A stretch of 64,000 bases of DNA from Acidimicrobiia bacterium (GCA_022828135.1 JAJEJB010000048.1:50418-114417), one strand, 5' to 3'. Counted from the first letter of the stretch, positions 43,747-51,498 are shown. The notes: a model not told the origin generated them from the sequence alone. Numbers and translations are program-made.

Positions 43747-45015
43747 TCACACCGACAGTGTGGCGGGCGTTTCCACCTGTTGGCGAAGGCGACGGACGTA
43801 CCACCGCTGAAACTCTCCGATGAAGCTCTCCTGGGGGGCGAGGCGGCCGGGACGGTAGGCGCGCGAGGTTGCCCCCTGGTAGGTCCGCTCCCAGATCGGG
43901 AAGTCCTCAGCATTCACCTCGGCGTAGAACTCGCACACCTCGTCGGTGTCGTAGTCCTGCCCCTCCTGGGCGTCCTTGTCGACCAGCCAGGTCGTCTGCC
44001 AGTAGATCTGGTCGTGAGCCAGGGGTCTGATGCTGAAGATGCTGGCGTGGTCCACCGATATGAACAGCGAGTCGAGCGGGTTGAGGTTGGAGAACACCGA
44101 CGCTTCGTCAGACTCAGTGAACTGGCCCATCAACGGAGCCACTCGCTTGCCGCCGATCGTCTCTGACTGGTACCCGGGGGCCAGCGGACCCCGCACCAGC
44201 CAACGGAACTGGTCGTCGTGCTCGCCGTCCTGGACGATCACTCCGGTCACATCGGGGAGTTGGGTCAGGGCGGCCTCCCACTCCTTCATCTCCTGCTCCG
44301 CCTGGGTCGCGGCCGCGATCACCTCTTCGGTCCGGGTGGAGGCGGCCGCCTGCCAGTAGGCCGGCGTGCGGGTCCGTGTGAAGTTGGGGTGGACGACAGG
44401 CACGTGGTACGGGTCGATGGTGTTCTCGACGAGGGTCTTCCAGTTGGCGTTGGCCGAAAAGCCCTCGATCCGGATCACCTTGGCGTCGGCGATCCCGTAG
44501 AACCGGAAGATGTCCGAGAAGGGCTGGTAGGCCGCGTCGAAGTCGGTAGGGGTGTCCGACACGGACAGGAAGATCAGGCCTTCGAGGACGCGCAGATGGC
44601 ACGGGCGGAGGTTGTGGGCGTCCGGGTCGAACGTCTCATCGAAGATCACTTCGAGCCGGCGCGACTTGACCTTGCCTTCCAGGCTGTAGCTCCAGTTGTG
44701 GTACGGGCAGGTGAATTGGCGCAGCCCCTTGGCGCTCTCACCGCACAGGCGGGCGGCCCGGTGGCTGCACACGTTGTAGAAGGCGCGGACGACCCGGTCG
44801 CTGCCGCGGACGACGATCACCGACTCGCCGAACAACGACACGAGTTTGGTGTCGCCGGGTTCGGGTATCTCCGAGCTGTGGCCTGCCACGTACCACAGCG
44901 GTTCCAGAAGCCCTATGTCGGCTGGCAACAGGTCAGGGTTGGTGTAGAACCCTGCCGGCAACCCGTAGCCCGGCTGGTACTGCTCAAGTAGTGCATTGAT
45001 TCTCTCCGACCTCAC
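43747..45015 (-). CDS. Rieske-type oxygenase, alpha subunit
   Basis: 422 residues. Rieske cluster ligands are Cys83-x-His85 (CSHRAARLC) and Cys103-xx-His106 (CPYHNW). The mononuclear iron site is Asp201, His204, His209 in IDPYHVPVVHP, preceded by bridging Glu197. No beta subunit is present, so it is an alpha3-type enzyme, the class that includes glycine-betaine, carnitine and stachydrine monooxygenases and phthalate-type enzymes. GTG start with GGAGGAAAG. First gene of the leftward catabolic series, under a perfect TTGACA promoter and the TGGGT-N4-ACCCA operator. Confidence 0.9.
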   Translation of the reverse strand: MRSERINALLEQYQPGYGLPAGFYTNPDLLPADIGLLEPLWYVAGHSSEIPEPGDTKLVSLFGESVIVVRGSDRVVRAFYNVCSHRAARLCGESAKGLRQFTCPYHNWSYSLEGKVKSRRLEVIFDETFDPDAHNLRPCHLRVLEGLIFLSVSDTPTDFDAAYQPFSDIFRFYGIADAKVIRIEGFSANANWKTLVENTIDPYHVPVVHPNFTRTRTPAYWQAAASTRTEEVIAAATQAEQEMKEWEAALTQLPDVTGVIVQDGEHDDQFRWLVRGPLAPGYQSETIGGKRVAPLMGQFTESDEASVFSNLNPLDSLFISVDHASIFSIRPLAHDQIYWQTTWLVDKDAQEGQDYDTDEVCEFYAEVNAEDFPIWERTYQGATSRAYRPGRLAPQESFIGEFQRWYVRRLRQQVETPATLSV

Positions 45016-45032
45016 CTTTCCTCCCGGTCCGT

Positions 45033-45060
45033 GCTAATGTGGGTCTTGACCCATATTAGC
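45033..45060. promoter_or_regulatory. TetR-type operator between divergent Rieske oxygenase and binding-protein genes
   Basis: GCTAATGTGGGT (45033-45044), spacer CTTG, ACCCATATTAGC (45049-45060); the 12-base arms match at 11 positions. Same core and spacing as the sites at 36532 and 50539. It overlaps the -10 of the leftward Rieske promoter, whose -35 (TTGACA on the minus strand) is at 45078-45083. Confidence 0.8.
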
Positions 45061-45083
45061 CACCCGAGGCTCGTCACTGTCAA
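45053..45083 (-). promoter_or_regulatory. Promoter of the Rieske oxygenase operon
   Basis: Minus strand: consensus TTGACA at 45083-45078, an 18-19 base gap, then CTAATA/TAATAT at about 45059-45053. The -10 lies in the right arm of the operator, a classic repression layout. Confidence 0.6.
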
Positions 45084-45162
45084 GCGATGGGCTGCCGGGA
45101 GAACCGACAGCTCGCCGGACCCGGCGCCGGATGCCCGACCGGCGGGCGAGGAGAACCAGACA

Positions 45163-46575
45163 ATGAGGGACTTGAGGAAGAACATGTTCCGCCTGTCGGC
45201 CGTCGTACTGGTGTTCGCGCTGGTCGGGGCCGCCTGCGGTGACGACGAGGACGAAGCACCGGCACCTGCGGCCGAGCCGGTCGAAGCAGCACCGGCCGAG
45301 CCGGCCGAGGCCCCCGCCGACGATGCCGATGACACGGTTGATGACGAGGCGGCCGATAACACGGTTGATGACGAGGCGGCCGATGACATGGCTGAAGAAG
45401 CGGCGGCCGATGAAGCGGCGGCTGATGACATGGCCGACGACGCCGCAGGCCGGGCTGCTGATGACTCGCTTCCACCGGTGAGGATCGGCATGATCGCCCA
45501 GGAGGAGGAGCTCATCGCCTTCCCGGAGATGCGGGCCGCGGCCGAGGCCGTGGTGGCGTACTTCAACGCCGAACTCGGCGGCATCGACGGTCACCCCGTG
45601 GAGATCGATGTCTGCGGCGCCGGCGATGGGCCGGAGAGCCACGTGGCCTGCGCCCAGCGGTTCGTCAACGCCGACGACATACACATCGTGGTGAACGGCG
45701 GCATCGGCACCAACACGGCGGCCTCGGGTGCGGTCATGGCCGAAGCTGGCCTTGCATCGATGCCCTTAGGCAACGACTTCGTGGAGTACCTGACCCCGGG
45801 CGTGTACTCCTTCGAGCCCGGTATACCCGGCCTGTCCCAGGTGTTGTTCGTGTACTCAGCCGCTGGCGGCGCGACCAGCGCGACCCTGTTCCTGTACGAC
45901 GACCCCAGCGTCGAGGTGTTCGTGCCCGCGTTCCAGGCCATCGCGGCCGACAACGGCATCGACATGAACCAGCACATCCCGATCGGGTTCGAGCCGGACC
46001 TCACCGGCCCGATCTCAGCGGCCGACACGTCCAACGACGTGTGGATGTTCGTTCTCGCCGATGGAGCCCAGTGCCAGGCCGCGGCCAACGCGGCCAAGTC
46101 GATCGGCTACGACGGCCCCATCCTGACCCTGGACTCGTGCATGCAGGTCGACGTGCTCAGCACCGGCGACCTCGACGGCTGGGTTGCGCCGATGGTCTCG
46201 TCGGCGCCCACCATCGACGGCGGGGCCGATGTCGAGGTGATCAACCACATCTTCGACACCTACGGCTCGGCGGAGGCACACGGTGCGGGGCTCGGCGGCT
46301 GGGCCCTCGGCAACGTGATGATCGCCCGCGAGGTCCTGATCGCGGCCGGCGGCGCCGATGCCACCGACGAGTCGGTGATCGCCACCCTCGACGGTGGCTT
46401 CACCAGCGACACGATCCTGGGTTTCCCGGAGGTGTCCTGCCCCGGACCGGATCCCTGGATCGGCGCCTGCAACACTGCGCCGCTGATGGTGACGGTGGAC
46501 GGCACCGACCTGATCGCGCCCGACGGCTTCTTCCCCCTCGACTTCACTGAACTGAACTTCCTGCTCGAGGGCTAA
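45163..46575 (+). CDS. ABC transporter substrate-binding lipoprotein, branched-chain amino acid/amide type (orphan paralogue)
   Basis: 470 residues, homologous over its mature length to the binding protein at 30220: both have an ELGG-GHP-CGAGD-ESH-AC core, FVNADD, GFEPDLTGP, VLADGAQC and a closing PGPDPW-GACN-PLMVT segment. Lipobox is LVGAAC. The linker is Asp/Ala-rich here and built from 27-base repeats. No permease or ATPase gene follows, so it probably docks on the importer encoded at 31.7-35.3 kb. GAGGAGAA ribosome-binding site. Shares the operator region with the Rieske gene. Confidence 0.9.
   Translation: MRDLRKNMFRLSAVVLVFALVGAACGDDEDEAPAPAAEPVEAAPAEPAEAPADDADDTVDDEAADNTVDDEAADDMAEEAAADEAAADDMADDAAGRAADDSLPPVRIGMIAQEEELIAFPEMRAAAEAVVAYFNAELGGIDGHPVEIDVCGAGDGPESHVACAQRFVNADDIHIVVNGGIGTNTAASGAVMAEAGLASMPLGNDFVEYLTPGVYSFEPGIPGLSQVLFVYSAAGGATSATLFLYDDPSVEVFVPAFQAIAADNGIDMNQHIPIGFEPDLTGPISAADTSNDVWMFVLADGAQCQAAANAAKSIGYDGPILTLDSCMQVDVLSTGDLDGWVAPMVSSAPTIDGGADVEVINHIFDTYGSAEAHGAGLGGWALGNVMIAREVLIAAGGADATDESVIATLDGGFTSDTILGFPEVSCPGPDPWIGACNTAPLMVTVDGTDLIAPDGFFPLDFTELNFLLEG
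45328..45408 (+). repeat. Three tandem 27-base repeats encoding an acidic Asp-Ala linker
   Basis: Units start GATGACACGG, GATAACACGG and GATGACATGG and end GCGGCC; a partial fourth continues to about 45438. Each encodes a nonapeptide of type DDTVDDEAA. The repeat differs in length and residues from the linker repeat of the paralogous binding protein. Confidence 0.8.
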
Positions 46576-46597
46576 CGCCTTCGGAACATGCTGGCCC

Positions 46598-46626
46598 CCG
46601 GGGATCGTCCGCTAGGTAATCCCCGG
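46598..46626. terminator. Bidirectional hairpin between convergent binding-protein and E1-beta genes
   Basis: CCGGGGAT (46598-46605) pairs with ATCCCCGG (46619-46626), 8 bases, 13-base loop. It fills the gap between two converging genes and ends directly at the E1-beta stop. Confidence 0.6.
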
Positions 46627-47610
46627 TCAGGCCAGCGTGCGGTGAATCGCCTCGATGAGCTTGCCCGCGTCGGGGAGGTAGGCCTGCTCCAACTGCGACG
46701 TGCTCGGCACGGGAATGTTCGGGGCCGCCACCCGCTCGATGGGGGCGTCCAGCAGGAAGAAGTTGTCGCCGGCTGAGGCTTGGGCCGCCAGTTCGGCCCC
46801 TAGGCCGCCGCGTATGCGGCTCTCCTCGATGATCACCAGCCGGTTGGTCTTGGCCACCGATATGAAGATCGTCTCGGCATCGAGCGGGACGATGGTGCGG
46901 GGGTCGACCACCTCGACGGAGATGCCCTGCTCGGCCAGTGTCTCAGCGGCGATCAGGGCCTGGTTCACCATGGCGCCGAAGGCGACCACGGTGACGTCGC
47001 TGCCCCTCCGGCGGACGGCCGCCTCCCCGAACGGCACCAGATGGTCGCCGTCGGGCACCTCCGCTTCCGCGTTCTGGAGACACAGGAGCATGTGCTCGAG
47101 GAACAGGACGGGGTCGTTCGACCGGATGGCGGTCTTCAACAGGCCCTTGGCGTCGGCCGGGGTTGACGGCATGGCGATGGGCAGGCCGGGCGTCTGGAAG
47201 AAGTGGGTCTCGGTGCACTGCGAGTGGTGCAGGCCGTAGGCGAAGCCTCCGCCGGTCGGCATGCGGATCACCAGCGGCACCTCGTACTGGCCCTGGGTCA
47301 TATAGCGCCACTGGGCCGCCTGGTTCACGATCTGGTCGGCGGCCAGCAGCGCGAAGTCCGAGAACATGATCTCGACCACGGGCCTCATGCCCTCCAGCGC
47401 CGCCCCCATGGCCACACCGACCAGCGCGTTCTCGTGGATGGGGGTGTCGACGACCCGCTCGGTGCCGAACTCCTCCACCAGACCGGCGGTGATGCCGAGG
47501 TTGGAGACCCTGATGTCCTCACCGAGCAGGAAGACGCGGTCGTCGCGCTGCATCTCCTCGCGCAGCGCCTCCGTGAGAGCGTCCATGTACTTCACCGCGG
47601 CCATGCTCAC
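46627..47610 (-). CDS. 2-oxoacid (acetoin-type) dehydrogenase E1 beta subunit
   Basis: 327 residues. RDDRVFLLGEDIRVSNLG, VVDTPIHENALVGVAMGAAL, the AAQWRYMTQGQYEVPLVIR segment and a C-terminal LGAELAAQ region match PdhB/AcoB-type transketolase-like subunits. The GTG overlaps the stop of the lipoyl-E1-alpha gene. With that gene it forms a split E1, while the other E1 in the window (25142-27220) is fused. Confidence 0.9.
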   Translation of the reverse strand: MSMAAVKYMDALTEALREEMQRDDRVFLLGEDIRVSNLGITAGLVEEFGTERVVDTPIHENALVGVAMGAALEGMRPVVEIMFSDFALLAADQIVNQAAQWRYMTQGQYEVPLVIRMPTGGGFAYGLHHSQCTETHFFQTPGLPIAMPSTPADAKGLLKTAIRSNDPVLFLEHMLLCLQNAEAEVPDGDHLVPFGEAAVRRRGSDVTVVAFGAMVNQALIAAETLAEQGISVEVVDPRTIVPLDAETIFISVAKTNRLVIIEESRIRGGLGAELAAQASAGDNFFLLDAPIERVAAPNIPVPSTSQLEQAYLPDAGKLIEAIHRTLA

Positions 47611-49109
47611 AGCACTCCGGTCTCGGCCAGATTCTCGAACAGGTAGCCGACATCAGCGGGCTCGTCCTCCAGAGCCAGCTTGAATGCGGTGTCGACTTCG
47701 GCCCGGGCCGCCGCACGGGCCGTCTCGATCGCGCCGGCGTCCATCGTTCCCCGCTGGATGAGGGCCGCCTCGTAGCGGCTGATGGGGTCCCTGCCCCTCC
47801 ACTCCTCGACCAGGCCATCATCGATGTAGCTGAGGGGGTCGGCGTCGTAGTGGCCGGCGATGCGGCAGGTGACCAGCTCCAGCAGCACCGGTCCCTTGCC
47901 CTCGCGTGCCCACCCGACGGCGTCGCGGGTCTCGCGGTACACGAGCTCCACGTCGTTGCCGTCGAGGCGTTTGTTGGGGATGCGGTAGTAGCCGGCCCGG
48001 CTCCCGACGCCCTCGGCGTCCGGGGGGAAGTGGACGTCGTGGTAGCTGAACTCCACGACTTGGTTGTTGGCCACGATGATCACCAGCGGGAGGCCCCAGA
48101 TGGCGGCCATGTTCATCATGGCGTGGGAGTCCGGGGTGTTGAAGGCGCCCTCACCCACATGGACCATCACCGCCCGCGACTCGCCCCGCATCTTGATTGC
48201 CTGCGCTGATCCGACCGCCATGGTCAGGTTGGCGCCCAGGCAGCCCGACACCCCGTGGGTGTTGTGGGTCCGGTCGCCGAGGTGCACGCCGCCGACGCCG
48301 CGGTTGATGCCTGTCCGGCGTCCCATCAGCTCGGCCACCAGCGCGTTCATGTCCGTGCCCCGGCCCAAGTAGTCGCCGAACCCCCGGAACGTCGGGTAGA
48401 GGATGTCTTCGGGCTCGAGTGCAGCGGTGATGCCGGCCGAGATCGCCTCCTGGCCGGTGGCGGGGTGGGACATGCTCTCGCACCGTCCCCGCCTGATGAA
48501 CCGCATGTGCCCTTCGTCCAGGGCGCGGGCCCGCAGCATCTCCCGATGGAGGTTCCTCTGCAGATCCTGGTCGGTGCCTGGGGCGGGGCGTGCCGCCGCG
48601 CCAGCTAGCGCACGTTCGACGTCGGCCTTCGTGACGCGCCCCCTCGGGCCGGTCGCGTCCACAGTCGACAGATCGATGCCGTGTTGCTCTGCGAGTCTCT
48701 GGGCCGCGGGGGTGGCGACGACTCGCTGCGAGCCTTCGAGCATCACGACCCTGTCTTGGGACACAACACCCGGCTCCGCGGCGACGGCGGTGCTCACGGT
48801 CTTAGGTGTACGCGCTGGCGCCGCCTCGGCGGAGGATCCGGGCGCAGTGCCGCGGGCGTCTCTGGCCGCTTCCGCGCTCTCGCCGATCACGGCGATCAGC
48901 TCGCCCGGTCTCGCCTCCTCGCCCTCGGCGAGGCGGATGTCGATGAATCCGTCGCAAACGGCCTCCACCTCGACCACCGTCTTCTCGCTCTCGACGGTGG
49001 CGATGACCTGGTCCTCCACGACCTCGTCGCCCGATGAGACCAGCCATTCGTTGAGGACGATCTCGCTGGTCGACATACCGACCTTCGGCATGAGTACTTC
49101 AGCGCTCAC
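47607..49109 (-). CDS. Lipoyl domain-PSBD-E1 alpha fusion of a 2-oxoacid/acetoin-type dehydrogenase
   Basis: 500 residues. Residues 1-78 are a lipoyl domain with target Lys43 (VESEKTVVEVEA). Residues 129-166 are a peripheral subunit-binding domain (VATPAAQRLAEQHGIDL, TGPRGRVTKADVE). Residues 175-500 are an E1 alpha (HPATGQEAISAGI; ThDP motif GEG at 309-311 to NN at 338-339, where GDG is usual). No acyltransferase domain is present. Normally lipoyl and PSBD belong to E2. The fusion would place the swinging arm directly on the decarboxylase. The GTG at 49109 follows the SDR stop by 5 bases. The E2 at 23902 could accept the acyl group. Confidence 0.88.
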   Translation of the reverse strand: MSAEVLMPKVGMSTSEIVLNEWLVSSGDEVVEDQVIATVESEKTVVEVEAVCDGFIDIRLAEGEEARPGELIAVIGESAEAARDARGTAPGSSAEAAPARTPKTVSTAVAAEPGVVSQDRVVMLEGSQRVVATPAAQRLAEQHGIDLSTVDATGPRGRVTKADVERALAGAAARPAPGTDQDLQRNLHREMLRARALDEGHMRFIRRGRCESMSHPATGQEAISAGITAALEPEDILYPTFRGFGDYLGRGTDMNALVAELMGRRTGINRGVGGVHLGDRTHNTHGVSGCLGANLTMAVGSAQAIKMRGESRAVMVHVGEGAFNTPDSHAMMNMAAIWGLPLVIIVANNQVVEFSYHDVHFPPDAEGVGSRAGYYRIPNKRLDGNDVELVYRETRDAVGWAREGKGPVLLELVTCRIAGHYDADPLSYIDDGLVEEWRGRDPISRYEAALIQRGTMDAGAIETARAAARAEVDTAFKLALEDEPADVGYLFENLAETGVL

Positions 49110-49114
49110 GGGGG

Positions 49115-49885
49115 TCACTCGCCGGCCGAGATCAGCATCTCGCACAGGCCGACCGACAGGCCCGCCAGCATTCCGCCGTCGAGCACCAGCGAACTGCCGC
49201 TGATATAGCGGCAGTCGTCGGAGGCCAGGAAGTGGATCGTGGCGGCCACTTCGTCCATCTCGCAGACCCGTCGCAGGGGGGTAAGCCGGTTGAAGGCGGC
49301 CACCTCGGCCTCCGAGTCGGTCTCGTCCGCCAGGGTCTCGGTGGCCACCGTGCCCGGTGCGACGGCCACCACCCGGACGCCGCGGTCGCCGAGTTCGATG
49401 GCCGCGCTGCGGGTGACGGCGTCCACCCCCGCCTTGGATGCGCTGTAGGGGCCGTACTCGGGCAGCGAGATGTGGGCCGCCAGGGAGGAGACGTTGATGA
49501 TCACCCCTCCGTCGTTCATGACCGGCACGCCGTGCTTGATGCAGTAGACCGTGCCCATCACGTTGACTTCGTGGTCTCGCCTGAAGGCTCCGGCGTCGCC
49601 GGTCTCGATTGGGCAGTCGAAGTCCCAGACGCCGGCGTTGTTGACCAGGACGTCGATGGGTCCCAGCCGGTCGCGTACCTGGCTCATCAGGGCCCTGACC
49701 TGCTCCTCGTCGCTCACATCGGCCCGGATGAAGGTGGCTCCGAGCCGGTTGGCCAGCTCCGAGTGGTCCGAGCGGTTGCAGAAGGCCACCGAGGCCCCCG
49801 CGGCCAGCAGGCGCTTCACGGTGGCCAGACCGATCCCGCTGCCACCGCCGGTGACCAGCACCACCTTGTCTGTGACTGAGAACAT
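49115..49885 (-). CDS. Short-chain dehydrogenase/reductase (SDR)
   Basis: 256 residues. TGGGSGIGLA cofactor motif, VNNAGVW, INVSSLAAH then YSASK, and ISGSSLVLDGGMLAG. A normal-length classical SDR. The ATG at 49885 begins the fold (MFSVTDKVVLVTGG). It lies 50 bases after the TetR gene and 5 before the lipoyl-E1 gene, so an operon tetR-SDR-E1alpha-E1beta is likely. An acetoin- or diacetyl-reductase-like role would fit the E1 type, but is inference. Confidence 0.87.
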   Translation of the reverse strand: MFSVTDKVVLVTGGGSGIGLATVKRLLAAGASVAFCNRSDHSELANRLGATFIRADVSDEEQVRALMSQVRDRLGPIDVLVNNAGVWDFDCPIETGDAGAFRRDHEVNVMGTVYCIKHGVPVMNDGGVIINVSSLAAHISLPEYGPYSASKAGVDAVTRSAAIELGDRGVRVVAVAPGTVATETLADETDSEAEVAAFNRLTPLRRVCEMDEVAATIHFLASDDCRYISGSSLVLDGGMLAGLSVGLCEMLISAGE

Positions 49886-49935
49886 TGCATCCCCGCCTTC
49901 GGCGCGATCGGGATTGGAGCTGGACGCCGGCTGCA

Positions 49936-50529
49936 CTAGGTCCCTACACCCTGCAAGAAAAGGTCGACGGCCAGTTCGGGAATATCGTCCAGGTTGAGGG
50001 TGGACTCGGGCATCCAACGCTCGAAGATCAGGCCGTTGACCAAGCTGCGCAGGACGCGGGTCAACTCGGAGGCCGGCCGGTCGGCTCGGATCTCGCCCGT
50101 CTCCTGGCCCCTTGCGATGACGACCTCGAGCGCCTGGTCGGACGGGTCGACGGCCGGCAGGAGGGCCGCCACCTCGTCACGGTCCGGCCTAAGGGTCTCC
50201 CGGTACATGACTCGGGCGAACTCCTCGATCTGGGCCGACACCTTCAGGTCCGTCCGCATTATCGCCAGCAACTGCTCGCGGGCGGGCGCACCGGCCGGGA
50301 GCGGTTCGAGCACCTCGACGATGCGTGCGAACCAGGCCGCGACTGCCTCGCGGAAGACCTCGTGCTTCGATTCGAAGTAGTTGTAGATGGTTCCCTTGCC
50401 CAGTCCCGCGGCCAGGGAGATGTCGTCGACCCGGGCTCCGTCGAAGCCCTTGGCTGCGAACTCGGCGGTGGCGGCCTCCAGCAGTTTGCGCCGATGTTCG
50501 GCTCTGGTCGCCTCAGTTACGCGGGGCAC
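49936..50529 (-). CDS. TetR-family transcriptional regulator
   Basis: 197 residues. The N-terminal HTH is clear: RRKLLEAATAEFAAKGFDG, VDDISLAAGLGKGTIYNYFESK. The C-terminal ligand domain (EQLLAIMRTDLKVSAQIEEFARVMY) resembles fatty-acid or aromatic-responsive AcrR/FadR-type repressors. The GTG start at 50529 is 6 bases from a CATAAT -10 element, so the mRNA is probably leaderless. The palindrome TGGGT-N4-CCCA lies between its -35 and -10, implying autorepression. Two further copies of the site make it the probable master regulator of the block at 36.5-51.5 kb. Confidence 0.9.
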   Translation of the reverse strand: MPRVTEATRAEHRRKLLEAATAEFAAKGFDGARVDDISLAAGLGKGTIYNYFESKHEVFREAVAAWFARIVEVLEPLPAGAPAREQLLAIMRTDLKVSAQIEEFARVMYRETLRPDRDEVAALLPAVDPSDQALEVVIARGQETGEIRADRPASELTRVLRSLVNGLIFERWMPESTLNLDDIPELAVDLFLQGVGT

Positions 50530-50535
50530 TGCATT

Positions 50536-50565
50536 ATTATGGGTAGCGGCCCACTTTAAAGTCAA
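50536..50565 (-). promoter_or_regulatory. tetR promoter (TTGACT, 18-base spacer, CATAAT)
   Basis: Minus strand: -35 TTGACT at 50565-50560 and -10 CATAAT at 50541-50536. The -10 ends 6 bases before the GTG, predicting transcription from the start codon itself. Confidence 0.6.
50539..50554. promoter_or_regulatory. TetR-type operator, ATGGGT-AGCG-GCCCAC
   Basis: Six-base half sites with 4-base spacer and two mismatches in symmetry, flanked by TTAT and TTTAA. Same core and spacing as the sites at 36532 and 45033. It lies inside the tetR promoter and 30 bases before the rightward LLM gene. Confidence 0.7.
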
Positions 50566-50583
50566 CCGCTTCAGGAGTTGGAC

Positions 50584-51456
50584 ATGACGGTGTATTCGCT
50601 GGTGGACATGCCCAGGTTTGCGGCCGACGGAGTACGCAACGCGGCCCGCGCTGAAGCCGCCGGCCTTCACCGCTACATGGTTGCCCAGGTTGAGCGGGCC
50701 GACTGCGTGGCCGTGCTGGCGGTGGTTGCCGACCGGGTGCCGAGGATCGAGTTGGCCACCACGGTCATGGCCATCCAATCGACGCTGCCGCAGTACGTTG
50801 CCCAGCAGGCCCGGACGCTCAACCAGATCAGCGACGGCCGTTTCACGCTGGGTCTGGGCGCGAGTCATGAGCCGATCGCGGTAGGGATGCTGGGTCTGGA
50901 ATGGGACCGCCCGTACCGCCACATGGTCGAGTACTTGGACGCGGTGCTTCCGCTGCTGGCCGACCAGCGGGTGGATGTCGACGGCACGAAGGTGTCCCAC
51001 CACACCGAGATCGACGTGCCCGGGCCCGCCCCGAGAGTGATGCTGGCCGCGATGGGGCCGAGGATGCTGGCGCTGGCGCGCGACCGCACGGAGGGCACCG
51101 TGCTGGCGTTCACAGGGCCACGCACGATCGAGAACTACGTTCGCCCGACCATCGGTGAGGACGCCCTGGTGTCGGCCGCAGTAGGGGTGTGCGTCACCGC
51201 CGACGTCGACGATGCCAGGCGCAGGATCCGGGAGGAGCTCGCCATCTACCCCGCCCTTCCGTCCTATCGGGCAATGGTGGAGCGTGAGGGCATCGCCGAC
51301 ATGATGGACCTTGTAGCGGTAGGTCGCCCCGACGAGGTGAGGGCCGAACTGGCCCGGTATGCGACCGCGGGCGCGGACGAGATCGGGATCGAGATTCTCG
51401 GCACCCCCGAGGAGACGGAGCAGGCCTGGAAGATGATCGAGGAGGGTCTGGACTAG
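50584..51456 (+). CDS. Luciferase-like (LLM class) F420-dependent oxidoreductase
   Basis: 290 residues of the luciferase TIM-barrel family, in the MSMEG_4141/TIGR03620-like or related F420 group. Segments include VVADRVPRIELATTVMAIQ, ISDGRFTLGLGASHEPI and PRVMLAAMGPRMLALARDR. AGGAG sits 7 bases before the ATG. It diverges from tetR across the shared operator and so should be induced with the catabolic block. Likely reduces or oxidises a pathway intermediate with F420. Confidence 0.87.
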   Translation: MTVYSLVDMPRFAADGVRNAARAEAAGLHRYMVAQVERADCVAVLAVVADRVPRIELATTVMAIQSTLPQYVAQQARTLNQISDGRFTLGLGASHEPIAVGMLGLEWDRPYRHMVEYLDAVLPLLADQRVDVDGTKVSHHTEIDVPGPAPRVMLAAMGPRMLALARDRTEGTVLAFTGPRTIENYVRPTIGEDALVSAAVGVCVTADVDDARRRIREELAIYPALPSYRAMVEREGIADMMDLVAVGRPDEVRAELARYATAGADEIGIEILGTPEETEQAWKMIEEGLD

Positions 51457-51498
51457 CCGTCGGCCCCGCTCGGCGGGTTCCTGAGCTTGGTGGCTTCC

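Noticed and set aside
30340..45438. Tandem repeats as a CRISPR or regulatory repeat array
   Set aside because: They are in frame, encode acidic linkers inside lipoproteins and have no unique spacers.
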